Source: Mortierella sp. BCC40632
Taxonomy: Eukaryota > Mortierellomycota > Mortierellomycetes > Mortierellales > Mortierellaceae
Assembly: GCA_011634665.1 (NCBI GenBank)
Contig: WAEK01000018.1
Span: 367,501 to 431,500 of the forward strand
Direction: 5' to 3'
Length of the DNA stretch: 64,000 bases
Shown here: positions 11,560-22,597 of the stretch, piece by piece
How the letters are laid out: the number at the start of each line of letters is the position of its first letter
Numbering within the stretch: position 1 is the stretch's first letter
The notes under the pieces: model-generated
What the model was told of the DNA's origin: nothing
Seen by the model: the letters and a program-made list of their open reading frames with translations, nothing else
The model's database searches: none
Made by a program: the position numbers and the translations under genes

Positions 11560-13223
11560 TGCCGTATCGTTGTCGTATCGCTGTCACTGTTACTATTGCT
11601 GCTGCTGTTGCTGCTGCAGTACCGTTGTTGACTGGTAGTGATGGTGTAACAGAAGGAGGAAGGGGGACCAGGACAAGAACAGAAAGACAATCGAGATGAG
11701 GAATGCGATTGGCTTTTTTTTTTTTTCTTCTTTTGCAGCAATGATGGTGGACAATGGGTCTGTAACGGGGTAGATCTGATTTTGTTTGACCGGTGACTGG
11801 AATGGAGAATAGAGCAATGTTACGAATGCATTGGATCGAAGATTCACATTAGCGGGGAAGGAGTATAGAAAAAGAGAGAGTTTGTGCGAAAGAGTAGAGA
11901 GAGTGAGAAGGTGTATGTGTATGTGTGTATGTAAGAGAGAGCGTGCGTGAGTGGGAGAGAGAGAGAAAGTGAGAGAGTAGGAGAGAGGGGAAGAGAGAAA
12001 GAGACAGACAGAGAGCAAGAGTGCGAGTGTAATGAGAGAGAGTGAGAGAGAAGCAGAGTGGCGCGCGGGGGACGGGGAGGGCGAATGGGACCCAAAGGCA
12101 ACGAAAGAAAAGAAAGGAATGAAGGAGAGCGACGGGGTCAGAGAAGAGAGAGAAAGAGAGAATAGAGAAAGAATAGAGAAAGAATAGAGAAGAATAGAGA
12201 AGAATAGAGAGAATAGAGAGAATAGAGAGAGAGAGAGAAGGCGAGAGCGCACTCATCCAAGCAGACGACAGGCAACTTGGGCGGGAAAAATAAAGAGATG
12301 AGAGTGTCTGGAAGTCGGGGTGAAGAGGCTCGTCTCAGGATGATGAGCTCCAGCAAGCACGCTGGTCTGTCATTAGATCATGCGCTTCGCGCGTGAGCAG
12401 GCGATTGCATCCCCTCCGAGCAATGAGCAGGCTAGTTACAGTTACCAAATGTGCAGGAAAAAAAAAAAAAAAAATGAACACATTGTCAAGAGACCATGTT
12501 CGAGTGAGATGCAGTCCAGAACAGCAGTGCACCAATGTGATACGACGAGATCACTCCTGTACCCTAGCCGTGCACGGTCCTCCTTCTCGCGCGCGTTTTC
12601 CACAGGGGATGCCATGGAGCGCGTCAACGGCCGACGAGGCATCACACGCCCATTGATGGAAAGAACGCTGGAGAAGTGCGGTGCGGTGCGGCGGGGAATG
12701 CGGGGCTGCAACGGACAGTCAGCGACAGGAGGAGAACAGGAAGGAGATAAAAAAAAAAAAAAAAAGGAGGCACTCGTCTCTCGCGTATGCTCACACACTC
12801 TCCAACCTCCCTCGCTCTCACCGGCGACATGCAGGATGTGCGAGGACGAGGAGGTCAGGCCAGTCATCCCAGCACAGTCAGCCACCGCACACTGCTGAGT
12901 AACCTCTTTACGAGGACACAAGGAGAAGATGGAACGTCTAGCTCCTCCTCTTCTCTCCTTGGGCGACATGACAAAGAAGGCGGCCAGATGGTCCTTGACC
13001 GTTTGAGCGAGCGGACATTTGAAGGCCCTGCCAGCCAGGAGCCTCCTTTTTTTTGACTCTCAGTCCAGGGCATCGAGATCATTATACCCCTTAATGCTGC
13101 TACCGAGCAACGCTTGCCTCTGTCTGTCTGTTCGGGTTTGCGTTTGGGCACCTCCGCCGACGGAAGCAAGCAGATTGATCCATTCCCTCCACACACTCTC
13201 TCAGTCCCCAAGGAACCAGCATC
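11560..13223. other. Divergent promoter region between PIP5K and MIC10
   Basis: About 1.66 kb without a supported gene. Next to the PIP5K start is a (CAG/CTG)n stretch at 11595-11620. A long GA-rich tract runs from about 11860 to 12240, with AATAGAGA repeats near 12150-12235. A runs lie at 12458-12473 and 12750-12765. Long open readings here are low-complexity shadows of these tracts. The region probably holds both promoters and 5' untranslated sequence. Confidence 0.6.
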
Positions 13224-13421
13224 ATGTCATCCAACAACACAGCCAAGAACTTGCCCAGCGAGGACATCCTGAACCGCAAGGTACACCCTAAATGCTCTTC
13301 GACGCGTGAGATCGCAGGATGCCCTGGGTTACAACAGAGGCCAATCGCGGTTTAATCTTCCTCTGCTCCGATTGTCCAGCTACACTCCTATCCCATACTA
13401 ATCAGGAACGTGGAATGAACA

Positions 13422-13464
<43 letters not shown>

Positions 13465-13825
13465 CTACTGGAATAGTGGGATGAGTGCATCTCGAACGTG
13501 ATCGTCAAGTCTGGCATCGGTCTCAGCGTTGGTATCGTTGCCTCGGCACTTGTTTTCAAGAGTAAGCTAGAGTTCCGCATTGGGTCTACACTTTGGAAGA
13601 GGAGGAGGGGGGTCTATTTTTGGTTCTTTCACCTGAGCATCTCCATGCCGTCCAAGCAAATTTCACTTTACTGACCTTTTTTTTTACTATAATGATCATA
13701 TTTACCTAGAGCGCTCGTGGCCTATTGCTGTGTCGACTGGTCTTGGACTTGGATATGCTACTTCGCAGTGCCAGGCTAGCTTCAACCCTAGACTAGTCCC
13801 TGTGGTGAAGAAGGAGAACAAATAA
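13224..13825 (+). CDS. MIC10: MICOS complex subunit MIC10
   Basis: MIC10 bends the mitochondrial inner membrane at crista junctions as a core MICOS subunit. Three exons (13224-13280, 13477-13561, 13710-13825) encode 85 residues, the normal family size. The protein starts MSSNNTAKNLPSEDILNRK and continues into the conserved WDECISNVIVKSG. It has two short membrane segments rich in spaced glycines (GIGLSVGIVAS and GLGLGYATSQC) and a basic linker KKRSWP between them, the arrangement that allows MIC10 to form hairpins and oligomers. The first intron ends after a T run of about 39 at 13424-13462. No presequence is expected. Confidence 0.93.
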
Positions 13826-14786
13826 GTTTTATATTTTTTTTTCTTCAACTGGATCTCTACCCTCAAGACAACCGTCATTCCACCCGATCATTCTCTCTCT
13901 CCTCTACTCCATTTTCAATTCAACAGACTATCCTTTTCTAGATCTGGATCTCACGCAATAAACAAATGCGTGCCAGGAGGGGCGGCCGGTTAAAAAAAAA
14001 AATGGCGCGGATAGGTTTAATGTTTGCCAATTGAGCTTCTATGCTGGCTATAGATCAATTGGGAACGGTAGCCTTGGCAGTTACACGGTGCCAGCCTGTC
14101 ACGATTGGTTGATAACCATAAAAAAAGAGAGAAGGAAAGAAGGAAAGAAGGAAAGAGAGAAAGAAAGGACTCGATGAGGCAAAAGTAGAGTTTGCAAACG
14201 AATTTGTTGACCAGTCGTAGAGTCGCGCAGTACTATGAGGCCGGAGGGCAAGCCAGTCTCAGCCATCTGGCGCTGACAACAGCCCGTATCCAGCTCAGGC
14301 GGGGTAAATTTAGCCGCTCGACTCTTGGCGAACGGAAAAAAAAAAAAAAGGGGCGAAGCAAGGCAGAGCAAAGCGACCCCCAATCGCCCAGAAGACAAAG
14401 CACGGCCCTCATGCCATGCTACAGCCACAGGATTAGACAGAGAGAGAGAAAGTTTTCTCTCCCTTGAGCTGGCTGGTCAGAGGCCACCCACATAAAAGGT
14501 GCGGACAGTCCATGCGCCGTCTCAGACAAATTCTCTCACTGTCACGACAGAGAACAAAAGCGGAAAACACGCCGCACTCGTCCCCTAACTTTTTTTTTAT
14601 TCAGCTCATTCGTTCATTCCTTGTCTTTCCTCTCCTTTCTTTCTTCCTTGTTTGTTCGTTCGTTCATTCGTTCATTCGTTCATTCATTCATTCATTCACT
14701 TGTTCATTCCACATTTTCTCAGCAACCCCCATCTTTCTTCTCCGACCTCACTCTAATCGCATCCAAGCCAAGTACGTATCTCGACC
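13826..14786. other. Intergenic region with tetranucleotide repeat
   Basis: This holds the 3' flank of MIC10 and the promoter of the next gene. GAAAGAAG-type repeats lie near 14125-14165. A (TTCA/TTCG)n tetranucleotide tract at about 14650-14700 lies in the pyrimidine-rich leader just before the start at 14787. No gene or RNA is recognisable. Confidence 0.55.
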
Positions 14787-16352
14787 ATGGACAAGAAGCA
14801 CGAGCCAGTCTCAGAAAAACAACTCCCACGGATGCCAGGGTATCTTGCGACGCCTCAAATTCCCTCTGCGCCCTCGATCCCTTCCGTACCATCTGTACCA
14901 GTCATCCCGCCCATACCCTCCTCAGTCTCTTCAAAGCTGGCACCGCCTTCCGTGCCGAGTGCCCCATTCCGTTCACACTCGGACGATCCCCATATCTATC
15001 CACCCACATCTTCATCCTCCTCTACCATTCCCTCTGCCTATCCATATCCGGGGCCCTCCACACCGTCCTCAACACACACTGCCCCAAAACCCTCGAGCCG
15101 GTCTTTGTCGTCTCCATCGTCTTCGTCGTCTCCATCGTCTTCATCATCAAGTTTCATTCGCCCTATCACTATGAGCAGGAGTGAACATAAGGCGTACAAA
15201 CACGATCTTAAAGAACAGTACAAGGATGTTAAAAGAGAGTCCAAGCAAGCGGTTCAAGAAGCCAAACAGCAAGCCAAAGGCCTCAAACGCGAGATCATTC
15301 ATCAAACGAACACAGCGATCCGCAATTTCAAAAACGAACTAGGAATCGATGACAATAAAAATGGGGCCTCCAGTTCTAGCGGCTCTCGCTCGTCTATCGG
15401 GTCTACACAAGGATACACTGTCAATAGCCCGAGCAGCAACAGACCTGCGATGGCCGTAACCCCAGTCCCAATGACAGTTAATTCACCGGCCGTTTATCCG
15501 CCCCAACAAGTCCAACAGCCCTATGGCTCTACGGTTTCAACCAGTAGCAATGGTAGAGTGCCTGTGCCTCAGATGAATCAGCTCGTGCAACAACAATCAG
15601 ATGCGAGACAGCGTGAAATGATTGCAAGGAAACAAAAATATGAGGCCAAGAAGCAATACAAGCAACAGAAGCGTCAGCTCAAGGAAGCGCGTCGGAATGG
15701 AGGAACAGTACCTCGTGTGATCGGTGGTGTCTTGAGTACCACACCACGTCTAGTCCATGGCGTCATTAGTTTGGCGCCACGTTTGGTTCATGATGTTATT
15801 GGTGGTATCTCTCGATCAATCTCGGACTCCTCGACAAACTATTATAGTAGTCAAGAACAGCAACGACCCGTCATCTTGGTCACTCCACAACCACTTCCTC
15901 AACCAGTTGAATACCAACAGCTCCCGTTGCCAGCACAGCCTATCCAACCGTTTTCGCAATCTCCATCCGTAACAAGGGTATCGGCCGTGCAGCCAAACCA
16001 ACCATACTATCAAGGCCCGTCAACACCACCTAACAGAGGCAATCCTATGCCAAAAACTGATAGTCTAAAGAATATCGAACCTCAGGATCTCCAAGTCATG
16101 TATGCCATGTCAGGTTTGAACCTGAACTCCTCAGCAGGACCATCATCTTCGTCATCCTCTTCAGCTACTCCTTCCGCTCCACCGATGGTATCAACTGCTC
16201 CTTTGTCGTCAAGCACAGTCCATCCTACTTCCTCTAGTCCTCAAAGCAGCCATTCAATGCCGAATCACACAGTCGTAGGCGAATATGATGATTTAGATAA
16301 TTCGATTCCTCCACCACCCTATGAAGCAGTTGCATCCAGTAACTCTCGCTAG
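14787..16352 (+). CDS. Proline/serine-rich protein with PPPY motif, unknown function
   Basis: A single-exon frame of 521 codons that I do not recognise. Residues 1-130 are Pro/Ser-rich and disordered. About 132-195 is a highly charged, probably helical segment (SEHKAYKHDLKEQYKD onward, with repeated KQ/AK patterns). Another basic Gln/Lys helix lies around 270-305. About 308-345 has repeated PR-V-GV units (PRVIGGVLS, PRLVHGVIS, PRLVHDVIG), possibly a small amphipathic or membrane-associating repeat. The C-terminus is Ser-rich and ends with PPPPYEA, a PPxY ligand for WW domains such as those of Nedd4/Rsp5 ligases. An arrestin-adaptor or membrane-linked role is possible but only inferred. Confidence 0.75.
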   Translation: MDKKHEPVSEKQLPRMPGYLATPQIPSAPSIPSVPSVPVIPPIPSSVSSKLAPPSVPSAPFRSHSDDPHIYPPTSSSSSTIPSAYPYPGPSTPSSTHTAPKPSSRSLSSPSSSSSPSSSSSSFIRPITMSRSEHKAYKHDLKEQYKDVKRESKQAVQEAKQQAKGLKREIIHQTNTAIRNFKNELGIDDNKNGASSSSGSRSSIGSTQGYTVNSPSSNRPAMAVTPVPMTVNSPAVYPPQQVQQPYGSTVSTSSNGRVPVPQMNQLVQQQSDARQREMIARKQKYEAKKQYKQQKRQLKEARRNGGTVPRVIGGVLSTTPRLVHGVISLAPRLVHDVIGGISRSISDSSTNYYSSQEQQRPVILVTPQPLPQPVEYQQLPLPAQPIQPFSQSPSVTRVSAVQPNQPYYQGPSTPPNRGNPMPKTDSLKNIEPQDLQVMYAMSGLNLNSSAGPSSSSSSSATPSAPPMVSTAPLSSSTVHPTSSSPQSSHSMPNHTVVGEYDDLDNSIPPPPYEAVASSNSR

Positions 16353-16609
16353 AAGAGCAATGTCAAGATTTGCGGACTATAGAATAAACTTGCGAGTTTT
16401 TTTTTTTTTTAATGCCAACCAACCTATATATGTCCAATTCTACACTAGTTTATGTAAAAAGAAAGAAAAAAAAAAAAAAAACGCAGAGGCGGAGTGCGAA
16501 AGGTTGTAAGCATGCTAGAATTTTTTTTGGGTTGGATACCAAGATGGTTGTTCTGAAAACAAACAGACAAGAGCCTCGAGGAAGAAGCAGAAGAAGTAGA
16601 AGAAATAGA
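16353..16609. other. Short convergent gap with A/T runs
   Basis: This contains a T run at about 16398-16410 and an A run near 16465-16480. It holds the 3' flanks of the PPPY protein gene and of TAF10. Nothing else is seen. Confidence 0.5.
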
Positions 16610-16720
16610 CTACATAAAGTAGTCAGGCTTCTTGACATTGATGCCATATTCTCCGAGAGCATCTGAAAGATCCTCCATTGTGAGAACTGTCTTCTTTTCC
16701 TATCATATTGCATTCCCCCC

Positions 16721-16765
<45 letters not shown>

Positions 16766-17059
16766 AGGGAGAGAGGGTCTTTGTTAGTCAACGAACCCAG
16801 TAACCACTATCCTAGAGACAAACGCAATGCATAAAAAAAAATAAACCTACTTTGCCGGGGACTCCACGCTTCTGACTTTGTTGCCTGACTTTACAGTACT
16901 GGAACGCGTCCGTGGCAATATCCGAGATAAACTTTTGAGCCGCAAGAGCAAGTAGACGCTTACTGAAAAGAAAAGAAAAAAGAAAAAAAGATTGATAGAT
17001 TGATAGAAAGTAGAAAGGCAAGAGTTCAGGTCAGTGTTGCCAGACTGCTAACCATGTCC

Positions 17060-17098
<39 letters not shown>

Positions 17099-17174
17099 CA
17101 ATCCACATACATTCTGACATCCTCACAATCAAATCCTGTCTTGCTCAAGTAGTAATCTGTCACAGCATCTGGGA

Positions 17175-17209
<35 letters not shown>

Positions 17210-18309
17210 AGAAGGGTGTCAACAACGGCAACGGGACCCAAAACTCTCTGGAATTATCAATAATCCTGTAGACCGAGAAATGAACATACAATAGGGTTAT
17301 AGTTCTCCATCATTGGCAAGAATTCCGCTAACGTCCGGTCTTTGCGATTCAATTCTTCTTCCTTTCGAGACTGGAGTGCAGCACCGACTGCAAGATTACG
17401 TTGCGCGACCGATGCGGCAGCACTTAGGGCGGCCAGTGGTGAAGTCGTTGGTGTTCCTGATCCTGTGGCTGCTGATGATGATGACGAGGCGGTGGGCGGG
17501 ATTGCAGGCCTAGTAGCCTGCGCCTGCGCCTGCGCTTGTGTCTGTGTCTGTGTCTGAGTCGGTGTCTGTGCCTGTGCTTGTGCTTGTGCCTGCACCTGTG
17601 CTTGTGCCTGCGCCTGTGCTTGTGCTTGTGCCTGTGCTTGTGCCTGTGCCTGTGCTTGCTGCTGGAGCTGCATAAGTCTCTGCTGCTGGACCTGCTGCTG
17701 GTCGAGTTGAGATGGTGCTGGGGTGGCTACGTTGGTAGGGGCAGGGCTTACAGCAGCTGGCTGTGAAGATGACGGCGCTGTAACTGGCAATGGGTTCGAT
17801 GGAGGGTTATTGATCACAGTAGTCGTGGTTGAGGATACTACTGCAGGAGTTGATGTAGAGACTACGCCCGTCATAGGACTAGTTGTCGGATTGGATAATG
17901 ATGTTGTAGTTGCATCTGGATTTGACGATGCCAAAGCAGGAGTAGTTTGTGGTTGCGGTTGCGAAGGTTGAGGTACAGGCTGAGGAGGAGATTGCATTTG
18001 CGACCCTGGTGCCTCTGCAGAAACAGTGAGCGGGGTGTTATTCTGAGCAGTTGAATTAGACTCTGCAGGCTTGTCTTGCGTTACTACAATGGCACTAGCT
18101 GTAGCCGAGGATTGATCAATTGGTTCAGCAAGTGTCATGGGCGTGTCGGTGTCGGTTTGGGAAAGTCCTGAGGGTACGATAGATGTTGTTGCGAGAGCTG
18201 GGGTACTGCTACCGCTTGCATTTGATCCCATAGGACTGGACATTGTTGTGTCTTCCATGGTAATGTTGGCGTCGCCGCCAGTGTTTCCAGCATTAGGGTC
18301 AGTGGACAT
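16610..18309 (-). CDS. TAF10: Transcription initiation factor TFIID subunit 10 (also SAGA)
   Basis: TAF10 is a histone-fold subunit shared by TFIID and SAGA in RNA polymerase II initiation. Four exons: 17290-18309, 17111-17175, 16851-16962, 16610-16699; 428 residues. The first 300 or so residues are low complexity (Thr/Ser/Pro/Gln), with a run of alternating Ala-Gln encoded at about 17520-17650. The conserved part begins RKDRTLAEFLPMMENYNP, then VTDYYLSKTGFDCEDVR and KRLLALAAQKFISDIATDA. It ends with LTMEDLSDALGEYGINVKK. I chose the ATG at 18309 because it starts just before the acidic Ser/Thr-rich region. An in-frame extension to 18660 exists but would run close to the divergent elongin A start. 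Confidence 0.93.
17520..17660 (-). repeat. Ala-Gln coding repeat inside TAF10
   Basis: Imperfect hexanucleotide repeat coding alternating alanine and glutamine (about 20 pairs, with some Thr-Gln variants). Codon choice varies from unit to unit, so the repeat is not a freshly expanded microsatellite and is probably kept at protein level. Confidence 0.85.
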
Positions 18310-18710
18310 GTCTCTAGAATGGCGGAATGACCGATGGGAATGTCGATGAGCGAATGGATGGGATGATGGATGGATGTGCTCCTGTAAATACGAGTGCTTC
18401 GTCCCTGTCTTGCTGTTCCCTTGTCCTGTGCGGATCCTTTTGATGGTAAAGAAAAAACGATGTACCTTACACCAAGGCTGTCTCGAAAGCGCAGTGGCTT
18501 TGCCCAAGAGGAAGGTTGTGCCTCGGCCTGGTGCCTCTTCACTCTCCTGTATACCCGCCGCGACTCCACTCTGCGCCCTGCCACCCATCGTCAAGTTCCC
18601 ATTGAAGCATCTCCATCTGCACGAGACCTTACTCACAAGCCTCTCAGCCTTGCTCTGCATCTCCCTGTCCTATTATCTATCGCCTCAGTGCATGTCTCTC
18701 ACCCTGCGCC
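18310..18710. other. Bidirectional promoter between TAF10 and elongin A
   Basis: About 400 bp separate the divergent starts at 18309 (minus) and 18711 (plus). The minus-strand frame stays open across most of it, so part may be 5' coding sequence of TAF10 if an upstream ATG is used. No defined factor site could be assigned. Confidence 0.5.
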
Positions 18711-19289
18711 ATGGCATTCCAAGGTCAAGGATATCGTCTAGGGTCCGCTAAGGACACAGTTGTCGAGGAGTTCGAACAAGTCTTTTTCGCTACTGAAGAG
18801 CCAGTAGATATCCCCTCTTTCGAAGAAAGCACTGTCGATCCTGTCAGGATTAGGAAGCCTGCGGTGCCAACTCTCAAAGATATCTGCATCAACACCTTGG
18901 ATCGTCATATCGACTGTAGGTCCAATTCCTCCCGCACCCTCCCGTTGAAGTTTGTCCCTTTTTGGGTGCCTATGCACGCATTTTCCTGGCACAAACTTCA
19001 GGGTCTATAACGGCAATCTTACTGCAACCGTATACACATACTAACCATGAGCATCATCTCTCCAACTATCGTATAACTCTATCTCATCTCCACTCTATGT
19101 TCAATATAGTACTTGAAGACATTGGATCGACACCCTACTATCTGATTGAAAGCGTCCTTAGGAAGTGCAATGGTAATTCACCAAAAGGAGAGCTCAACTC
19201 TATAATAGGACTGAGTCAACATATCCTTTGTTGCCGTGATACATTACCGAGCAGCGTTTTATCGTTTACTGATCTGTGTTATCTCCGAT

Positions 19290-19329
<40 letters not shown>

Positions 19330-20643
19330 CTTACTAGTCGCTCAGCTCTCTAGAATCGAGCATCACTCTGAGGTAAGCACACATAATTACCCAGTATAAA
19401 CTAAATTTGCCGCCGTTAATCGACTTATGTTAGTGGTGTTAACTAAGACATGCGACTTACATTCCGTGCGCCAATATCATCATATATTTGATAGGGATTA
19501 AGCGATAATACAGATGGTATGCAGAAAGCAGCATGTTCTCCAGTACTCTACTGAATCTTCTTGTTGCTCATAGGTTTTGCTGTATGTATTAAACGAATCA
19601 CTTGGTAATGTTGTGTAATCTTCTAGAGCTATGGTATATCCATGCCACAAACGAATACAAGACCCTGCGTGACAACTTTGCCACCTACAATGAAAGCGGT
19701 GAATGGCGTTCAATATACCAGGTTGGTATTAGGAACATACTCCTTCATCTCGACAATGCCAACACATTCGAGCGGATGAAAAGTTACTGAAACTATAAAT
19801 TACTTGGTTTTTTTTTTTTTTTTTTTTTTTGTTCCTGCCCTCTAAATTTTCTAGGACAAGAAGAGGGAAGAGCAGGAAAAGATTGAGCGTATGGGTGCCA
19901 AGCTACGACAAATGTATTCACAGCACGACAGGAGCCGCCAGGGCAGGAGTGTGATTGTAGATCCCAATCTCAAGCATCCAGGAAGAAGATCAGCCGCAGG
20001 TTCAATGGCTTTCGGCTATTCATCTTCACAACCAGCAAAAAAGAAGTCTTTATTTGAGAAGGCTCGTCTTGAGGCCCGGAAGATGTAAGATAGATCACAC
20101 TGACTACCAATGGTAACTTCTCTAAACCCAGTATAGCTAACACCGCACTTCATTCCTGCTCTTCTGAAATCTAGAACACAAATGTATAACACTGGTCCTT
20201 ATCCGCCACGCAGTCGACCGACTAGCTCCTCTAGTACGAGCAATTTTCCCAAGAGAACAGTGTTGCCAAACAACCCAGCCCCAATCTCTTCACACTCATC
20301 AACTTCATCATCAGCCACTCGACCTAATTCAGGACGACATCTATTAGCGCCGACATCAGTCTTTGCTAGTCAGGACACAGTAAAGCTAGGTAAAGCCCCG
20401 TCTACTTCCTCAACAGCACTGCCAGTCAGAGGAATCAATAAGCAAGCAATATCGCCAAGACTCGTCAAAGAAGTGGCAGAGGAATCATTTCCAAGTTTAC
20501 GCCGCCCGAAAGCCCGATACTCTTACAATGTCCACCCAGTGGTTTATGCATCACCATCCAAGTCTGTCATTATTCAGCGCAAAGACTCATCCTTGTCACC
20601 TGTGGACACGGGGCCTCATCCTCCAGCGCCGAACCTCAGATAG
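18711..20643 (+). CDS. Elongin A (RNA polymerase II elongation factor subunit)
   Basis: Elongin A stimulates RNA polymerase II elongation and acts with elongin B/C, in some contexts as part of a ubiquitin ligase. Seven exons: 18711-18915, 19110-19172, 19338-19372, 19495-19516, 19627-19721, 19855-20084, 20175-20643; 372 residues. The elongin A domain reads TLKDICINTLDRHID, then LEDIGSTPYYLIESVLRKC, QLSRIEHHSE and TDELWYIHATNEYKTLRD. The next block, DKKREEQEKIERMGAKLRQM, is also typical. The fourth exon is only 22 nt and supplies the acidic residues before ELW; without it the domain would be broken. The C-terminal 150 residues are Ser/Pro-rich and poorly conserved. Confidence 0.88.
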
Positions 20644-21150
20644 GAAGTCAACTCCTTTTTGCATAGTCTTGGACTTGATCTACAAACACACAATAATTTA
20701 GATCCTCCTTGCTTTTTTTGCAACAGAAGTTATCTCCCGAGGCTTCCGCATCCGACTTACAGTCAGGGCTAGGCAACGAGACTTGCATTGGTATCTCTTG
20801 CACACTTTTAATACTTTTTTTTTTTTTTTTTTTTTTTTGCTTGTTTGTTTAATGGGAAAGAATGCTATATTGCTGGTAGGGAGGCAGAGTTGTGGAGCTC
20901 CCCCCCCCCTTGATCTGGACTAGAAAGTTGGACGAACAAATGCTAAATGTACACAGGAAAAAAAAATGGAGTAGGAGTAGTGGATTCATTGTTCAAGGCA
21001 GATACTGTCTCAAGGCACCTGTTTTGAATGCATCTTGCTGGAGTGATCCTGAAAACCAAAACCGTGCCTGCCAAGCGAGAATCCATAAAAAAAAAAAAAA
21101 AAAAAAAAAGGAAACTGCAAGGACTTGCACAAAAAACAAAGCACAGACAT
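20644..21150. other. Convergent gap between elongin A and POP4
   Basis: This holds a T run at about 20816-20838, a C run near 20900-20908 and an A run at about 21088-21109. These look like 3' flanking simple sequence of the two converging genes. No gene is seen. Confidence 0.5.
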
Positions 21151-22383
21151 TTAGAGATCAACAGAGGGTTTCGGTTTGAATTTTTTGGAGCTCCTTTGTG
21201 CAGATCTATAGCGGAACTGGTTTCCATGAAGCGTGACAATAGCCTCTTTGACAGCGATTGTAAATACGCTGTTAATCTTGGGAATCACTAGAATGAGAGA
21301 AGTTGGAGGGATGTCGAGTGTAAATCATTCTGTTGGCTTTCAGACTAGTTTGATCCGCAGCCTAAAAAGAGGTCAATTAAAGATGGCAATATCGTAAAAG
21401 CGTTTGCTACCTTTCAGTTCATCCGATGGTGTAATGATCTTGAAAACGTTCTCTGTCTCCTGCACTACAATCCCACTGCTCCCGACATATGTTGGACATT
21501 TCGAGCGAACAACTACAAATTTGTCGCCCAAAAAAAGGGGGGGGGGAGTGGGAAGTGTTAGCCAACATCCTTCCTGGCCAATTGTCATATGAACTCGCGG
21601 TGATTTGATAGTCAAAGTACCAGTAATAATGGCTCCATGGAAGTCGGCCTTTAGTAACTTCTGGCACATTACGGCTGGGAGGGTGCCCCTTCCTATGAGC
21701 TCACCCATGTAATCCTTCCACAGCGCATTCAAAGGCTCAAAGCTTGCATATCTATAGTTGGTGTGGGCAGCTGCGTCAGTTTTCTTGTTGGTATTTGCTT
21801 GGCGAGGAAAGAGGCAGCAAGTTGTACAAGAAATGGTGATGCCTACTTTCGACTGTGAGAAGGGATATCATATACATGCATCGAGCGCTTCTCCTTAGAA
21901 CTCAGTGTCTTGGCCTTCCTAGCGCGCCTTCTTCTCTTTTTCTTCTCATTGAGTTGTCCTCTGTCCTTCTTTACTGGGTTCTGGAGTGGCAGCGCCTTGT
22001 TCTGAACTTTGGTCGAGAAAGTTTGAAAGTCTGATGGACTATCGAGCGCCTTTTTGACATATTCTGCCGTAAATTTGCCAACAAATGGGGGCAGATCCTA
22101 GAGACGTTTCATGGAGTGGATGGTGACCGTAGCTTGTTAGGATAGAGCAAGACTGCTGCTTTGCGCTGAGTAACTTTATCAGACCTGGCCAACTCAAAGG
22201 TAAAAGTAGCTATGAGAATGACGAAGCAGGTCATCGAGGTTGGTCCCGATGGAATCGCAAATCTGTCATTATTCCAAGTATCTCATTCCAGGAGGTGGCA
22301 TCCCATATTACCTGGGGTGGGTGACCCGATCTCTCTCGAATGCCTTGGGGCAGGCCACTGTAGAGCTCGTCCCTGTTCTCCAT
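21151..22383 (-). CDS. POP4: RNase P/MRP protein subunit POP4 (RPP29 family)
   Basis: POP4 binds the RNA of RNase P and RNase MRP, for 5' processing of pre-tRNA and rRNA maturation. Five exons: 22312-22383, 21847-22097, 21621-21751, 21411-21512, 21151-21287; 230 residues. The N-terminal half has a strongly basic stretch (KKKRRRRARKAK). The conserved part runs SFEPLNALWKDYMGEL, QKLLKADFHGAIIT, VVRSKCPTYVGSSGIVV and ETENVFKIITPSDELK. It ends IPKINSVFTIAV with a basic tail near RSSKKFKPKPSVDL, the Sm-like RPP29 fold. The start was chosen as MENRDELYSGL at 22383, which joins in phase to the second exon. Confidence 0.9.
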
Positions 22384-22597
22384 TGTTCAAGTGATCAGAG
22401 TTGATCTTGGTACTCTTTCAGTCTCCCATCCTCATGGTCGAGCTGAAAGACCCCTTAAACAGTGAATCGCAGGCCAGAGCAGGCGCCGAGGGCGGAGGGG
22501 GCGTTGCGGATGGCTAAAAAGCAAAATTCTGTCTTTCTTCTTGCTCTTCGCTCCCTTTTCATTCTCTCGGCCAGATCTTTCATTGCAACCAGCTCAA

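Noticed and set aside
11593..12252. Minus-strand open stretch of about 219 codons upstream of PIP5K, also read in other frames
   Set aside because: It is Leu/Ser-rich low complexity from a GA/CT tract and is open in several frames at once; no family and no splice link to PIP5K.
12380..12969. Overlapping open frames on both strands before MIC10
   Set aside because: No recognisable domain, A-run-driven lysine stretches, and no exon continuity; treated as promoter.
18310..18660. N-terminal extension of TAF10
   Set aside because: It is in frame but not TAF10-like, and it overlaps the divergent promoter; MSTDPNAGN at 18309 is the more natural start.
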